Shown here piece by piece: positions 8,083 through 21,400 of a DNA stretch of 64,000 nucleotides. Within the stretch, counting starts at the first letter, position 1. Each line of letters begins with the position of its first letter. The notes under the pieces were generated by a model that saw only the letters and a program-made list of their open reading frames with translations, did no database searches and was not told the origin of the DNA. Location: contig CP136065.1 of NCBI GenBank assembly GCA_032622095.1, positions 243,657,474-243,721,473 of the forward strand, written 5' to 3'. The DNA is from Siphonodentalium dalli (Eukaryota; Mollusca; Scaphopoda; Gadilida; Siphonodentaliidae). Both the position numbers and the translations under genes were made by a program.

Positions 8083-8434
8083 ATGCCACTTCCCTTCGGC
8101 ACCTTGATATTGAAGGCTAAATGTTCTAAGTCCAGCGCCGTGGCTAAATTTTCCAAGTCCAGCAGTATCTCAGAAAAAGTGAAAAAAATCACTTTTGACC
8201 CAAAATTCGAGCAGGGGAGCACGAATTGGAACACAACAATGAACTTAAGGCACAAAAAAGTGGGGGTCGAATTTCAATCTGAATTTCGAACGAATCTCCA
8301 CCGAATTTCGAACGCTCAGATTGAAATTCAAACCTATAGATCGAGTAATTTCTCGAAGCTGAGCGTTAACTTGCTAGATTCTCTTATGGAAAGTATCAAA
8401 ACTGCCAAGTTTCAGTCCGATCCAGCCATAAACA
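8083..8434. repeat. Representative short (S) monomer, 352 bp
   Basis: The phase is set at the atgccacttccc landmark. S monomers carry gaacttaaggcacaaaaaag, where L has gcatttgaggcaaacaaaag. They then have a gaatttcgaacg direct repeat (two copies 22 bp apart, separated by aatctccacc) before cagattgaaattc. A 14-bp perfect inverted repeat (gaatttcaatctga with tcagattgaaattc) brackets that block. A + strand frame stays open through most of the unit, but only as a by-product of this variant. Confidence 0.9.
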
Positions 8435-8796
8435 GTGCCACTTCCCTTCGGCACCTTGATATTGAAGGCTAAATGTTCTAAGTCCAGCGCCGTGGCTAAA
8501 TTTTCCAAGTCCAGCAGTATCCTAGAAAAAGTGAAAAAAATAACTTTTGACCCAAAATTCGAGCAGGGGAGCACGAATTGGAACACAACAATGCATTTAA
8601 GGCAAACAAAAGTGGGGGTCGAATTTCAATCTGAATTTCGAACTTCAATCCAGATCGAAATTCGCCCAGATTGAAATTCAGATTGAAATTCAAACCTATA
8701 GATCGAGTAATTTCTCGAAGCTGAGCGTTAGTTTGCTTGATTCTCTTATGGAAAGTATCAAACATGCCAATTTTCAGCTCAATCCAGCCATAAACA
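8435..8796. repeat. Representative long (L) monomer, 362 bp
   Basis: The L monomer carries gcattta/gaggcaaacaaaag, then gaacttcaatccagatcg and a 12-bp tandem step (cagattgaaatt repeated) in place of the S block. It contains a 19-bp perfect inverted repeat described separately. L monomers differ further by their flanking variant, either gttagtttgcttg with catgcc or catacc, or gttaacttgctag with actgcc. This particular unit also has the gtatcctagaaaaag variant, which recurs once per pentamer in the 8-15 kb region. Confidence 0.9.
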
Positions 8797-11700
8797 ATGC
8801 CACTTCCCTTCGGCACCTTGATATTGAAGGCTAAATGTTCTAAGTCCAGCGCCGTGGCTAAATTTTCCAAGTCCAGCAGTATCTCAGAAAAAGTGAAAAA
8901 AATCACTTTTGACCCAAAATTCGAGCAGGGGAGCACGAATTGGAACACAACAATGAACTTAAGGCACAAAAAAGTGGGGGTCGAATTTCAATCTGAATTT
9001 CGAACGAATCTCCACCGAATTTCGAACGCTCAGATTGAAATTCAAACCTATAGATCGAGTAATTTCTCGAAGCTGAGCGTTAACTTGCTAGATTCTCTTA
9101 TGGAAAGTATCAAAACTGCCAAGTTTCAGTCCGATCCAGCCATAAACAGTGCCACTTCCCTTCGGCACCTTGATATTGAAGGCTAAATGTTCTAAGTCCA
9201 GCGCCGTGGCTAAATTTTCCAAGTCCAGCAGTATCTCAAAATAAGTGAAAAAAATCACTTTTGACCCAAAATTCGAGCAGGGGAGCACGAATTGGAACAC
9301 AACAATGCATTTGAGGCAAACAAAAGTGGGGGTCGAATTTCAATCTGAATTTCGAACTTCAATCCAGATCGAAATTCGCCCAGATTGAAATTCAGATTGA
9401 AATTCAAACCTATAGATCGAGTAATTTCTCGAAGCTGAGCGTTAACTTGCTAGATTCTCTTATGGAAAGTATCAAAACTGCCAAGTTTCAGTCCGATCCA
9501 GCCATAAACAGTGCCACTTCCCTTCGGCACCTTGATATTGAAGGCTAAATGTTCTAAGTCCAGCGCCGTGGCTAAATTTTCCAAGTCCAGCAGTATCTCA
9601 AAATAAGTGAAAAAAATCACTTTTGACCCAAAATTCGAGCAGGGGAGCACGAATTGGAACACAACAATGCATTTGAGGCAAACAAAAGTGGGGGTCGAAT
9701 TTCAATCTGAATTTCGAACTTCAATCCAGATCGAAATTCGCCCAGATTGAAATTCAGATTGAAATTCAAACCTGTAGATCGAGTAATTTCTCGAAGCTGA
9801 GCGTTAGTTTGCTTGATTCTCTTATGGAAAGTATCAAACATGCCAATTTTCAGCTCAATCCAGCCATAAACAATGCCACTTCCCTTCGGCACCTTGATAT
9901 TGAAGGCTAAATGTTCTAAGTCCAGCGCCGTGGCTAAATTTTCCAAGTCCAGCAGTATCTCAGAAAAAGTGAAAAAAATCACTTTTGACCCAAAATTCGA
10001 GCAGGGGAGCACGAATTGGAACACAACAATGAACTTAAGGCACAAAAAAGTGGGGGTCGAATTTCAATCTGAATTTCGAACGAATCTCCACCGAATTTCG
10101 AACGCTCAGATTGAAATTCAAACCTATAGATCGAGTAATTTCTCGAAGCTGAGCGTTAACTTGCTAGATTCTCTTATGGAAAGTATCAAAACTGCCAAGT
10201 TTCAGTCCGATCCAGCCATAAACAGTGCCACTTCCCTTCGGCACCTTGATATTGAAGGCTAAATGTTCTAAGTCCAGCGCCGTGGCTAAATTTTCCAAGT
10301 CCAGCAGTATCCTAGAAAAAGTGAAAAAAATAACTTTTGACCCAAAATTCGAGCAGGGGAGCACGAATTGGAACACAACAATGCATTTAAGGCAAACAAA
10401 AGTGGGGGTCGAATTTCAATCTGAATTTCGAACTTCAATCCAGATCGAAATTCGCCCAGATTGAAATTCAGATTGAAATTCAAACCTATAGATCGAGTAA
10501 TTTCTCGAAGCTGAGCGTTAGTTTGCTTGATTCTCTTATGGAAAGTATCAAACATGCCAATTTTCAGCTCAATCCAGCCATAAACAATGCCACTTCCCTT
10601 CGGCACCTTGATATTGAAGGCTAAATGTTCTAAGTCCAGCGCCGTGGCTAAATTTTCCAAGTCCAGCAGTATCTCAGAAAAAGTGAAAAAAATCACTTTT
10701 GACCCAAAATTCGAGCAGGGGAGCACGAATTGGAACACAACAATGAACTTAAGGCACAAAAAAGTGGGGGTCGAATTTCAATCTGAATTTCGAACGAATC
10801 TCCACCGAATTTCGAACGCTCAGATTGAAATTCAAACCTATAGATCGAGTAATTTCTCGAAGCTGAGCGTTAACTTGCTAGATTCTCTTATGGAAAGTAT
10901 CAAAACTGCCAAGTTTCAGTCCGATCCAGCCATAAACAGTGCCACTTCCCTTCGGCACCTTGATATTGAAGGCTAAATGTTCTAAGTCCAGCGCCGTGGC
11001 TAAATTTTCCAAGTCCAGCAGTATCTCAAAATAAGTGAAAAAAATCACTTTTGACCCAAAATTCGAGCAGGGGAGCACGAATTGGAACACAACAATGCAT
11101 TTGAGGCAAACAAAAGTGGGGGTCGAATTTCAATCTGAATTTCGAACTTCAATCCAGATCGAAATTCGCCCAGATTGAAATTCAGATTGAAATTCAAACC
11201 TATAGATCGAGTAATTTCTCGAAGCTGAGCGTTAACTTGCTAGATTCTCTTATGGAAAGTATCAAAACTGCCAAGTTTCAGTCCGATCCAGCCATAAACA
11301 GTGCCACTTCCCTTCGGCACCTTGATATTGAAGGCTAAATGTTCTAAGTCCAGCGCCGTGGCTAAATTTTCCAAGTCCAGCAGTATCTCAAAATAAGTGA
11401 AAAAAATCACTTTTGACCCAAAATTCGAGCAGGGGAGCACGAATTGGAACACAACAATGCATTTGAGGCAAACAAAAGTGGGGGTCGAATTTCAATCTGA
11501 ATTTCGAACTTCAATCCAGATCGAAATTCGCCCAGATTGAAATTCAGATTGAAATTCAAACCTGTAGATCGAGTAATTTCTCGAAGCTGAGCGTTAGTTT
11601 GCTTGATTCTCTTATGGAAAGTATCAAACATGCCAATTTTCAGCTCAATCCAGCCATAAACAATGCCACTTCCCTTCGGCACCTTGATATTGAAGGCTAA

Positions 11701-14700
11701 ATGTTCTAAGTCCAGCGCCGTGGCTAAATTTTCCAAGTCCAGCAGTATCTCAGAAAAAGTGAAAAAAATCACTTTTGACCCAAAATTCGAGCAGGGGAGC
11801 ACGAATTGGAACACAACAATGAACTTAAGGCACAAAAAAGTGGGGGTCGAATTTCAATCTGAATTTCGAACGAATCTCCACCGAATTTCGAACGCTCAGA
11901 TTGAAATTCAAACCTATAGATCGAGTAATTTCTCGAAGCTGAGCGTTAACTTGCTAGATTCTCTTATGGAAAGTATCAAAACTGCCAAGTTTCAGTCCGA
12001 TCCAGCCATAAACAGTGCCACTTCCCTTCGGCACCTTGATATTGAAGGCTAAATGTTCTAAGTCCAGCGCCGTGGCTAAATTTTCCAAGTCCAGCAGTAT
12101 CCTAGAAAAAGTGAAAAAAATAACTTTTGACCCAAAATTCGAGCAGGGGAGCACGAATTGGAACACAACAATGCATTTAAGGCAAACAAAAGTGGGGGTC
12201 GAATTTCAATCTGAATTTCGAACTTCAATCCAGATCGAAATTCGCCCAGATTGAAATTCAGATTGAAATTCAAACCTATAGATCGAGTAATTTCTCGAAG
12301 CTGAGCGTTAGTTTGCTTGATTCTCTTATGGAAAGTATCAAACATGCCAATTTTCAGCTCAATCCAGCCATAAACAATGCCACTTCCCTTCGGCACCTTG
12401 ATATTGAAGGCTAAATGTTCTAAGTCCAGCGCCGTGGCTAAATTTTCCAAGTCCAGCAGTATCTCAGAAAAAGTGAAAAAAATCACTTTTGACCCAAAAT
12501 TCGAGCAGGGGAGCACGAATTGGAACACAACAATGAACTTAAGGCACAAAAAAGTGGGGGTCGAATTTCAATCTGAATTTCGAACGAATCTCCACCGAAT
12601 TTCGAACGCTCAGATTGAAATTCAAACCTATAGATCGAGTAATTTCTCGAAGCTGAGCGTTAACTTGCTAGATTCTCTTATGGAAAGTATCAAAACTGCC
12701 AAGTTTCAGTCCGATCCAGCCATAAACAGTGCCACTTCCCTTCGGCACCTTGATATTGAAGGCTAAATGTTCTAAGTCCAGCGCCGTGGCTAAATTTTCC
12801 AAGTCCAGCAGTATCTCAAAATAAGTGAAAAAAATCACTTTTGACCCAAAATTCGAGCAGGGGAGCACGAATTGGAACACAACAATGCATTTGAGGCAAA
12901 CAAAAGTGGGGGTCGAATTTCAATCTGAATTTCGAACTTCAATCCAGATCGAAATTCGCCCAGATTGAAATTCAGATTGAAATTCAAACCTATAGATCGA
13001 GTAATTTCTCGAAGCTGAGCGTTAACTTGCTAGATTCTCTTATGGAAAGTATCAAAACTGCCAAGTTTCAGTCCGATCCAGCCATAAACAGTGCCACTTC
13101 CCTTCGGCACCTTGATATTGAAGGCTAAATGTTCTAAGTCCAGCGCCGTGGCTAAATTTTCCAAGTCCAGCAGTATCTCAAAATAAGTGAAAAAAATCAC
13201 TTTTGACCCAAAATTCGAGCAGGGGAGCACGAATTGGAACACAACAATGCATTTGAGGCAAACAAAAGTGGGGGTCGAATTTCAATCTGAATTTCGAACT
13301 TCAATCCAGATCGAAATTCGCCCAGATTGAAATTCAGATTGAAATTCAAACCTGTAGATCGAGTAATTTCTCGAAGCTGAGCGTTAGTTTGCTTGATTCT
13401 CTTATGGAAAGTATCAAACATGCCAATTTTCAGCTCAATCCAGCCATAAACAATGCCACTTCCCTTCGGCACCTTGATATTGAAGGCTAAATGTTCTAAG
13501 TCCAGCGCCGTGGCTAAATTTTCCAAGTCCAGCAGTATCTCAGAAAAAGTGAAAAAAATCACTTTTGACCCAAAATTCGAGCAGGGGAGCACGAATTGGA
13601 ACACAACAATGAACTTAAGGCACAAAAAAGTGGGGGTCGAATTTCAATCTGAATTTCGAACGAATCTCCACCGAATTTCGAACGCTCAGATTGAAATTCA
13701 AACCTATAGATCGAGTAATTTCTCGAAGCTGAGCGTTAACTTGCTAGATTCTCTTATGGAAAGTATCAAAACTGCCAAGTTTCAGTCCGATCCAGCCATA
13801 AACAGTGCCACTTCCCTTCGGCACCTTGATATTGAAGGCTAAATGTTCTAAGTCCAGCGCCGTGGCTAAATTTTCCAAGTCCAGCAGTATCCTAGAAAAA
13901 GTGAAAAAAATAACTTTTGACCCAAAATTCGAGCAGGGGAGCACGAATTGGAACACAACAATGCATTTAAGGCAAACAAAAGTGGGGGTCGAATTTCAAT
14001 CTGAATTTCGAACTTCAATCCAGATCGAAATTCGCCCAGATTGAAATTCAGATTGAAATTCAAACCTATAGATCGAGTAATTTCTCGAAGCTGAGCGTTA
14101 GTTTGCTTGATTCTCTTATGGAAAGTATCAAACATGCCAATTTTCAGCTCAATCCAGCCATAAACAATGCCACTTCCCTTCGGCACCTTGATATTGAAGG
14201 CTAAATGTTCTAAGTCCAGCGCCGTGGCTAAATTTTCCAAGTCCAGCAGTATCTCAGAAAAAGTGAAAAAAATCACTTTTGACCCAAAATTCGAGCAGGG
14301 GAGCACGAATTGGAACACAACAATGAACTTAAGGCACAAAAAAGTGGGGGTCGAATTTCAATCTGAATTTCGAACGAATCTCCACCGAATTTCGAACGCT
14401 CAGATTGAAATTCAAACCTATAGATCGAGTAATTTCTCGAAGCTGAGCGTTAACTTGCTAGATTCTCTTATGGAAAGTATCAAAACTGCCAAGTTTCAGT
14501 CCGATCCAGCCATAAACAGTGCCACTTCCCTTCGGCACCTTGATATTGAAGGCTAAATGTTCTAAGTCCAGCGCCGTGGCTAAATTTTCCAAGTCCAGCA
14601 GTATCTCAAAATAAGTGAAAAAAATCACTTTTGACCCAAAATTCGAGCAGGGGAGCACGAATTGGAACACAACAATGCATTTGAGGCAAACAAAAGTGGG

Positions 14701-16257
14701 GGTCGAATTTCAATCTGAATTTCGAACTTCAATCCAGATCGAAATTCGCCCAGATTGAAATTCAGATTGAAATTCAAACCTATAGATCGAGTAATTTCTC
14801 GAAGCTGAGCGTTAACTTGCTAGATTCTCTTATGGAAAGTATCAAAACTGCCAAGTTTCAGTCCGATCCAGCCATAAACAGTGCCACTTCCCTTCGGCAC
14901 CTTGATATTGAAGGCTAAATGTTCTAAGTCCAGCGCCGTGGCTAAATTTTCCAAGTCCAGCATTATCTCAAAATAAGTGAAAAAAATCACTTTTGACCCA
15001 AAATTCGAGCAGGGGAGCACGAATTGGAACACAACAATGCATTTGAGGCAAACAAAAGTGGGGGTCGAATTTCAATCTGAATTTCGAACTTCAATCCAGA
15101 TCGAAATTCGCCCAGATTGAAATTCAGATTGAAATTCAAACCTATAGATCGAGTAATTTCTCGAAGCTGAGCGTTAACTTGCTAGATTCTCTTATGGAAA
15201 GTATCAAAACTGCCAAGTTTCAGTCCGATCCAGCCATAAACAGTGCCACTTCCCTTCGGCACCTTGATATTGAAGGCTAAATGTTCTAAGTCCAGCGCCG
15301 TGGCTAAATTTTCCAAGTCCAGCAGTATCTCAAAATAAGTGAAAAAAATCACTTTTGACCCAAAATTCGAGCAGGGGAGCACGAATTGGAACACAACAAT
15401 GCATTTGAGGCAAACAAAAGTGGGGGTCGAATTTCAATCTGAATTTCGAACTTCAATCCAGATCGAAATTCGCCCAGATTGAAATTCAGATTGAAATTCA
15501 AACCTGTAGATCGAGTAATTTCTCGAAGCTGAGCGTTAGTTTGCTTGATTCTCTTATGGAAAGTATCAAACATACCAAATTTCAGCTCAATCCAGCCTTA
15601 AACAATGCCACTTCCCTTCGGCACCTTGATATTGAAGGCGAAATGTTCTAAGTCCAGCGCCGTGGCTAAATTTTCCAAGTCCAGCAGTATCTCATAAAAA
15701 GTGAAAAAAATCACTTTTGACCCAAAATTCGAGCAGGGGAGCACGAATTGGAACACAACAATGAACTTAAGGCACAAAAAAGTGGGGGTCGAATTTCAAT
15801 CTGAATTTCGAACGAATCTCCACCGAATTTCGAACGCTCAGATTGAAATTCAAACCTATAGATCGAGTAATTTCTCGAAGCTGAGCGTTAACTTGCTAGA
15901 TTCTCTTATGGAAAGTATCAAAACTGCCAAGTTTCAGTCCGATCCAGCCATAAACAGTGCCACTTCCCTTCGGCACCTTGATATTGTAGGCTAAATGTTC
16001 TAAGTCCAGCGCCGTGGCTAAATTTTCCAAGTCCAGCAGTATCTCAAAATAAGTGAAAAAAATCACTTTTGACCCAAAATTCGAGCAGGGGAGCACGAAT
16101 TGGAACACAACAATGCATTTGAGGCAAACAAAAGTGGGGGTCGAATTTCAATCTGAATTTCGAACTTCAATCCAGATCGAAATTCGCCCAGATTGAAATT
16201 CAGATTGAAATTCAAACCTATAGATCGAGTAATTTCTCGAAGCTGAGCGTTAACTTG

Positions 16258-17184
16258 CTAGATTCTCTTATGGAAAGTATCAAAACTGCCAAGTTTCAGT
16301 CCGATCCAGCCATAAACAGTGCCACTTCCCTTCGGCACCTTGATATTGAAGGCGAAATTTTCTAAGTCCAGCGCCGTGGCTAAATTTTCCAAGTCCAGCA
16401 GTATCCTAGAAAAAGTGAAAAAAATAACTTTTGACCCAAAATTCGAGCAGGGGAGCACGAATTGGAACACAACAATGCATTTAAGGCAAACAAAAGTGGG
16501 GGTCGAATTTCAATCTGAATTTCGAACTTCAATCCAGATCGAAATTCGCCCAGATTGAAATTCAGATTGAAATTCAAACCTATAGATCGAGTAATTTCTC
16601 GAAGCTGAGCGTTAGTTTGCTTGATTCTCTTATGGAAAGTATCAAACATGCCAATTTTCAGCTCAATCCAGCCATAAACAATGCCACTTCCCTTCGGCAC
16701 CTTGATATTGAAGGCTAAATGTTCTAAGTCCAGCGCCGTGGCTAAATTTTCCAAGTCCAGCAGTATCTCAGAAAAAGTGAAAAAAATCACTTTTGACCCA
16801 AAATTCGAGCAGGGGAGCACGAATTGGAACACAACAATGAACTTAAGGCACAAAAAAGTGGGGGTCGAATTTCAATCTGAATTTCGAACGAATCTCCACC
16901 GAATTTCGAACGCTCAGATTGAAATTCAAACCTATAGATCGAGTAATTTCTCGAAGCTGAGCGTTAACTTGCTAGATTCTCTTATGGAAAGTATCAAAAC
17001 TGCCAAGTTTCAGTCCGATCCAGCCATAAACAGTGCCACTTCCCTTCGGCACCTTGATATTGAAGGCTAAATGTTCTAAGTCCAGCGCCGTGGCTAAATT
17101 TTCCAAGTCCAGCAGTATCTCAAAATAAGTGAAAAAAATCACTTTTGACCCAAAATTCGAGCAGGGGAGCACGAATTGGAACAC
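16258..17184. repeat. Internal copy of the edge segment 6946-7872
   Basis: The combination gcgaaattttctaag plus gtatcctagaaaaag in one L monomer occurs at about 7040-7105 and again at about 16350-16415. It is followed by the same S and L subtypes. All matching landmarks are offset by 9312 bp, which equals 26 monomers (16 L and 10 S). This indicates a long-range duplication or exchange that carried an edge-type segment inward. Confidence 0.75.
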
Positions 17185-17394
17185 AACAATGCATTTGAGG
17201 CAAACAAAAGTGGGGGTCGAATTTCAATCTGAATTTCGAACTTCAATCCAGATCGAAATTCGCCCAGATTGAAATTCAGATTGAAATTCAAACCTATAGA
17301 TCGAGTAATTTCTCGAAGCTGAGCGTTAACTTGCTAGATTCTCTTATGGAAAGTATCAAAACTGCCAAGTTTCAGTCCGATCCAGCCATAAACA

Positions 17395-18480
17395 GTGCCA
17401 CTTCCCTTCGGCACCTTGATATTGAAGGCTAAATGTTCTAAGTCCAGCGCCGTGGCTAAATTTTCCAAGTCCAGCAGTATCTCAAAATAAGTGAAAAAAA
17501 TCACTTTTGACCCAAAATTCGAGCAGGGGAGCACGAATTGGAACACAACAATGCATTTGAGGCAAACAAAAGTGGGGGTCGAATTTCAATCTGAATTTCG
17601 AACTTCAATCCAGATCGAAATTCGCCCAGATTGAAATTCAGATTGAAATTCAAACCTGTAGATCGAGTAATTTCTCGAAGCTGAGCGTTAGTTTGCTTGA
17701 TTCTCTTATGGAAAGTATCAAACATACCAAATTTCAGCTCAATCCAGCCTTAAACAATGCCACTTCCCTTCGGCACCTTGATATTGAAGGCGAAATGTTC
17801 TAAGTCCAGCGCCGTGGCTAAATTTTCCAAGTCCAGCAGTATCTCAAAATAAGTGAAAAAAATCACTTTTGACCCAAAATTCGAGCAGGGGAGCACGAAT
17901 TGGAACACAACAATGCATTTGAGGCAAACAAAAGTGGGGGTCGAATTTCAATCTGAATTTCGAACTTCAATCCAGATCGAAATTCGCCCAGATTGAAATT
18001 CAGATTGAAATTCAAACCTGTAGATCGAGTAATTTCTCGAAGCTGAGCGTTAGTTTGCTTGATTCTCTTATGGAAAGTATCAAACATACCAAATTTCAGC
18101 TCAATCCAGCCTTAAACAATGCCACTTCCCTTCGGCACCTTGATATTGAAGGCGAAATGTTCTAAGTCCAGCGCCGTGGCTAAATTTTCCAAGTCCAGCA
18201 GTATCTCAAAATAAGTGAAAAAAATCACTTTTGACCCAAAATTCGAGCAGGGGAGCACGAATTGGAACACAACAATGCATTTGAGGCAAACAAAAGTGGG
18301 GGTCGAATTTCAATCTGAATTTCGAACTTCAATCCAGATCGAAATTCGCCCAGATTGAAATTCAGATTGAAATTCAAACCTGTAGATCGAGTAATTTCTC
18401 GAAGCTGAGCGTTAGTTTGCTTGATTCTCTTATGGAAAGTATCAAACATACCAAATTTCAGCTCAATCCAGCCTTAAACA
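17395..18480. repeat. Local expansion of a single long monomer
   Basis: Three L units in a row share cctgtagatcg, cataccaaatttcag and cagccttaaac at exact 362-bp spacing (cctgtag at about 17656, 18018 and 18380). The units 17757-18118 and 18119-18480 also share gcgaaatgttctaag and look identical. Together with the L unit at 17033 this gives the only SLLLL block (1800 bp) in the window. It is evidence of monomer-level slippage or unequal exchange, not higher-order amplification. Confidence 0.85.
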
Positions 18481-21400
18481 ATGCCACTTCCCTTCGGCAC
18501 CTTGATATTGAAGGCGAAATGTTCTAAGTCCAGCGCCGTGGCTAAATTTTCCAAGTCCAGCAGTATCTCAGAAAAAGTGAAAAAAATCACTTTTGACCCA
18601 AAATTCGAGCAGGGGAGCACGAATTGGAACACAACAATGAACTTAAGGCACAAAAAAGTGGGGGTCGAATTTCAATCTGAATTTCGAACGAATCTCCACC
18701 GAATTTCGAACGCTCAGATTGAAATTCAAACCTATAGATCGAGTAATTTCTCGAAGCTGAGCGTTAACTTGCTAGATTCTCTTATGGAAAGTATCAAAAC
18801 TGCCAAGTTTCAGTCCGATCCAGCCATAAACAGTGCCACTTCCCTTCGGCACCTTGATATTGAAGGCTAAATGTTCTAAGTCCAGCGCCGTGGCTAAATT
18901 TTCCAAGTCCAGCAGTATCTCAAAATAAGTGAAAAAAATCACTTTTGACCCAAAATTCGAGCAGGGGAGCACGAATTGGAACACAACAATGCATTTGAGG
19001 CAAACAAAAGTGGGGGTCGAATTTCAATCTGAATTTCGAACTTCAATCCAGATCGAAATTCGCCCAGATTGAAATTCAGATTGAAATTCAAACCTATAGA
19101 TCGAGTAATTTCTCGAAGCTGAGCGTTAACTTGCTAGATTCTCTTATGGAAAGTATCAAAACTGCCAAGTTTCAGTCCGATCCAGCCATAAACAGTGCCA
19201 CTTCCCTTCGGCACCTTGATATTGAAGGCGAAATGTTCTAAGTCCAGCGCCGTGGCTAAATTTTCCAAGTCCAGCAGTATCTCAAAATAAGTGAAAAAAA
19301 TCACTTTTGACCCAAAATTCGAGCAGGGGAGCACGAATTGGAACACAACAATGCATTTGAGGCAAACAAAAGTGGGGGTCGAATTTCAATCTGAATTTCG
19401 AACTTCAATCCAGATCGAAATTCGCCCAGATTGAAATTCAGATTGAAATTCAAACCTATAGATCGAGTAATTTCTCGAAGCTGAGCGTTAGTTTGCTTGA
19501 TTCTCTTATGGAAAGTATCAAACATACCAAATTTCAGCTCAATCCAGCCTTAAACAATGCCACTTCCCTTCGGCACCTTGATATTGAAGGCGAAATGTTC
19601 TAAGTCCAGCGCCGTGGCTAAATTTTCCAAGTCCAGCAGTATCTCAAAATAAGTGAAAAAAATCACTTTTGACCCAAAATTCGAGCAGGGGAGCACGAAT
19701 TGGAACACAACAATGCATTTGAGGCAAACAAAAGTGGGGGTCGAATTTCAATCTGAATTTCGAACTTCAATCCAGATCGAAATTCGCCCAGATTGAAATT
19801 CAGATTGAAATTCAAACCTGTAGATCGAGTAATTTCTCGAAGCTGAGCGTTAGTTTGCTTGATTCTCTTATGGAAAGTATCAAACATACCAAATTTCAGC
19901 TCAATCCAGCCTTAAACAATGCCACTTCCCTTCGGCACCTTGATATTGAAGGCGAAATGTTCTAAGTCCAGCGCCGTGGCTAAATTTTCCAAGTCCAGCA
20001 GTATCTCATAAAAAGTGAAAAAAATCACTTTTGACCCAAAATTCGAGCAGGGGAGCACGAATTGGAACACAACAATGAACTTAAGGCACAAAAAAGTGGG
20101 GGTCGAATTTCAATCTGAATTTCGAACGAATCTCCACCGAATTTCGAACGCTCAGATTGAAATTCAAACCTATAGATCGAGTAATTTCTCGAAGCTGAGC
20201 GTTAACTTGCTAGATTCTCTTATGGAAAGTATCAAAACTGCCAAGTTTCAGTCCGATCCAGCCATAAACAGTGCCACTTCCCTTCGGCACCTTGATATTG
20301 AAGGCTAAATGTTCTAAGTCCAGCGCCGTGGCTAAATTTTCCAAGTCCAGCAGTATCTCAAAATAAGTGAAAAAAATCACTTTTGACCCAAAATTCGAGC
20401 AGGGGAGCACGAATTGGAACACAACAATGCATTTGAGGCAAACAAAAGTGGGGGTCGAATTTCAATCTGAATTTCGAACTTCAATCCAGATCGAAATTCG
20501 CCCAGATTGAAATTCAGATTGAAATTCAAACCTGTAGATCGAGTAATTTCTCGAAGCTGAGCGTTAGTTTGCTTGATTCTCTTATGGAAAGTATCAAACA
20601 TGCCAATTTTCAGCTCAATCCAGCCATAAACAATGCCACTTCCCTTCGGCACCTTGATATTGAAGGCTAAATGTTCTAAGTCCAGCGCCGTGGCTAAATT
20701 TTCCAAGTCCAGCAGTATCTCAGAAAAAGTGAAAAAAATCACTTTTGACCCAAAATTCGAGCAGGGGAGCACGAATTGGAACACAACAATGAACTTAAGG
20801 CACAAAAAAGTGGGGGTCGAATTTCAATCTGAATTTCGAACGAATCTCCACCGAATTTCGAACGCTCAGATTGAAATTCAAACCTATAGATCGAGTAATT
20901 TCTCGAAGCTGAGCGTTAACTTGCTAGATTCTCTTATGGAAAGTATCAAAACTGCCAAGTTTCAGTCCGATCCAGCCATAAACAGTGCCACTTCCCTTCG
21001 GCACCTTGATATTGAAGGCTAAATGTTCTAAGTCCAGCGCCGTGGCTAAATTTTCCAAGTCCAGCATTATCTCAAAATAAGTGAAAAAAATCACTTTTGA
21101 CCCAAAATTCGAGCAGGGGAGCACGAATTGGAACACAACAATGCATTTGAGGCAAACAAAAGTGGGGGTCGAATTTCAATCTGAATTTCGAACTTCAATC
21201 CAGATCGAAATTCGCCCAGATTGAAATTCAGATTGAAATTCAAACCTATAGATCGAGTAATTTCTCGAAGCTGAGCGTTAACTTGCTAGATTCTCTTATG
21301 GAAAGTATCAAAACTGCCAAGTTTCAGTCCGATCCAGCCATAAACAGTGCCACTTCCCTTCGGCACCTTGATATTGAAGGCTAAATGTTCTAAGTCCAGC

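Larger units (their letters stand above)
8083..15242. repeat. Pentamer higher-order repeat, 1790 bp, four copies
   Basis: Units begin at 8083, 9873, 11663 and 13453, exactly 1790 bp apart, each in the order S-L-S-L-L (352+362+352+362+362). Both S units have the gtatctcagaaaa variant. The first L has gtatcctagaaaa and the last two have gtatctcaaaat. The first three copies give identical translations in every open frame, so they appear nearly or fully identical. The fourth copy differs in its fifth monomer, which has cattatctc at about 14961 instead of cagtatctc. Confidence 0.9.
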
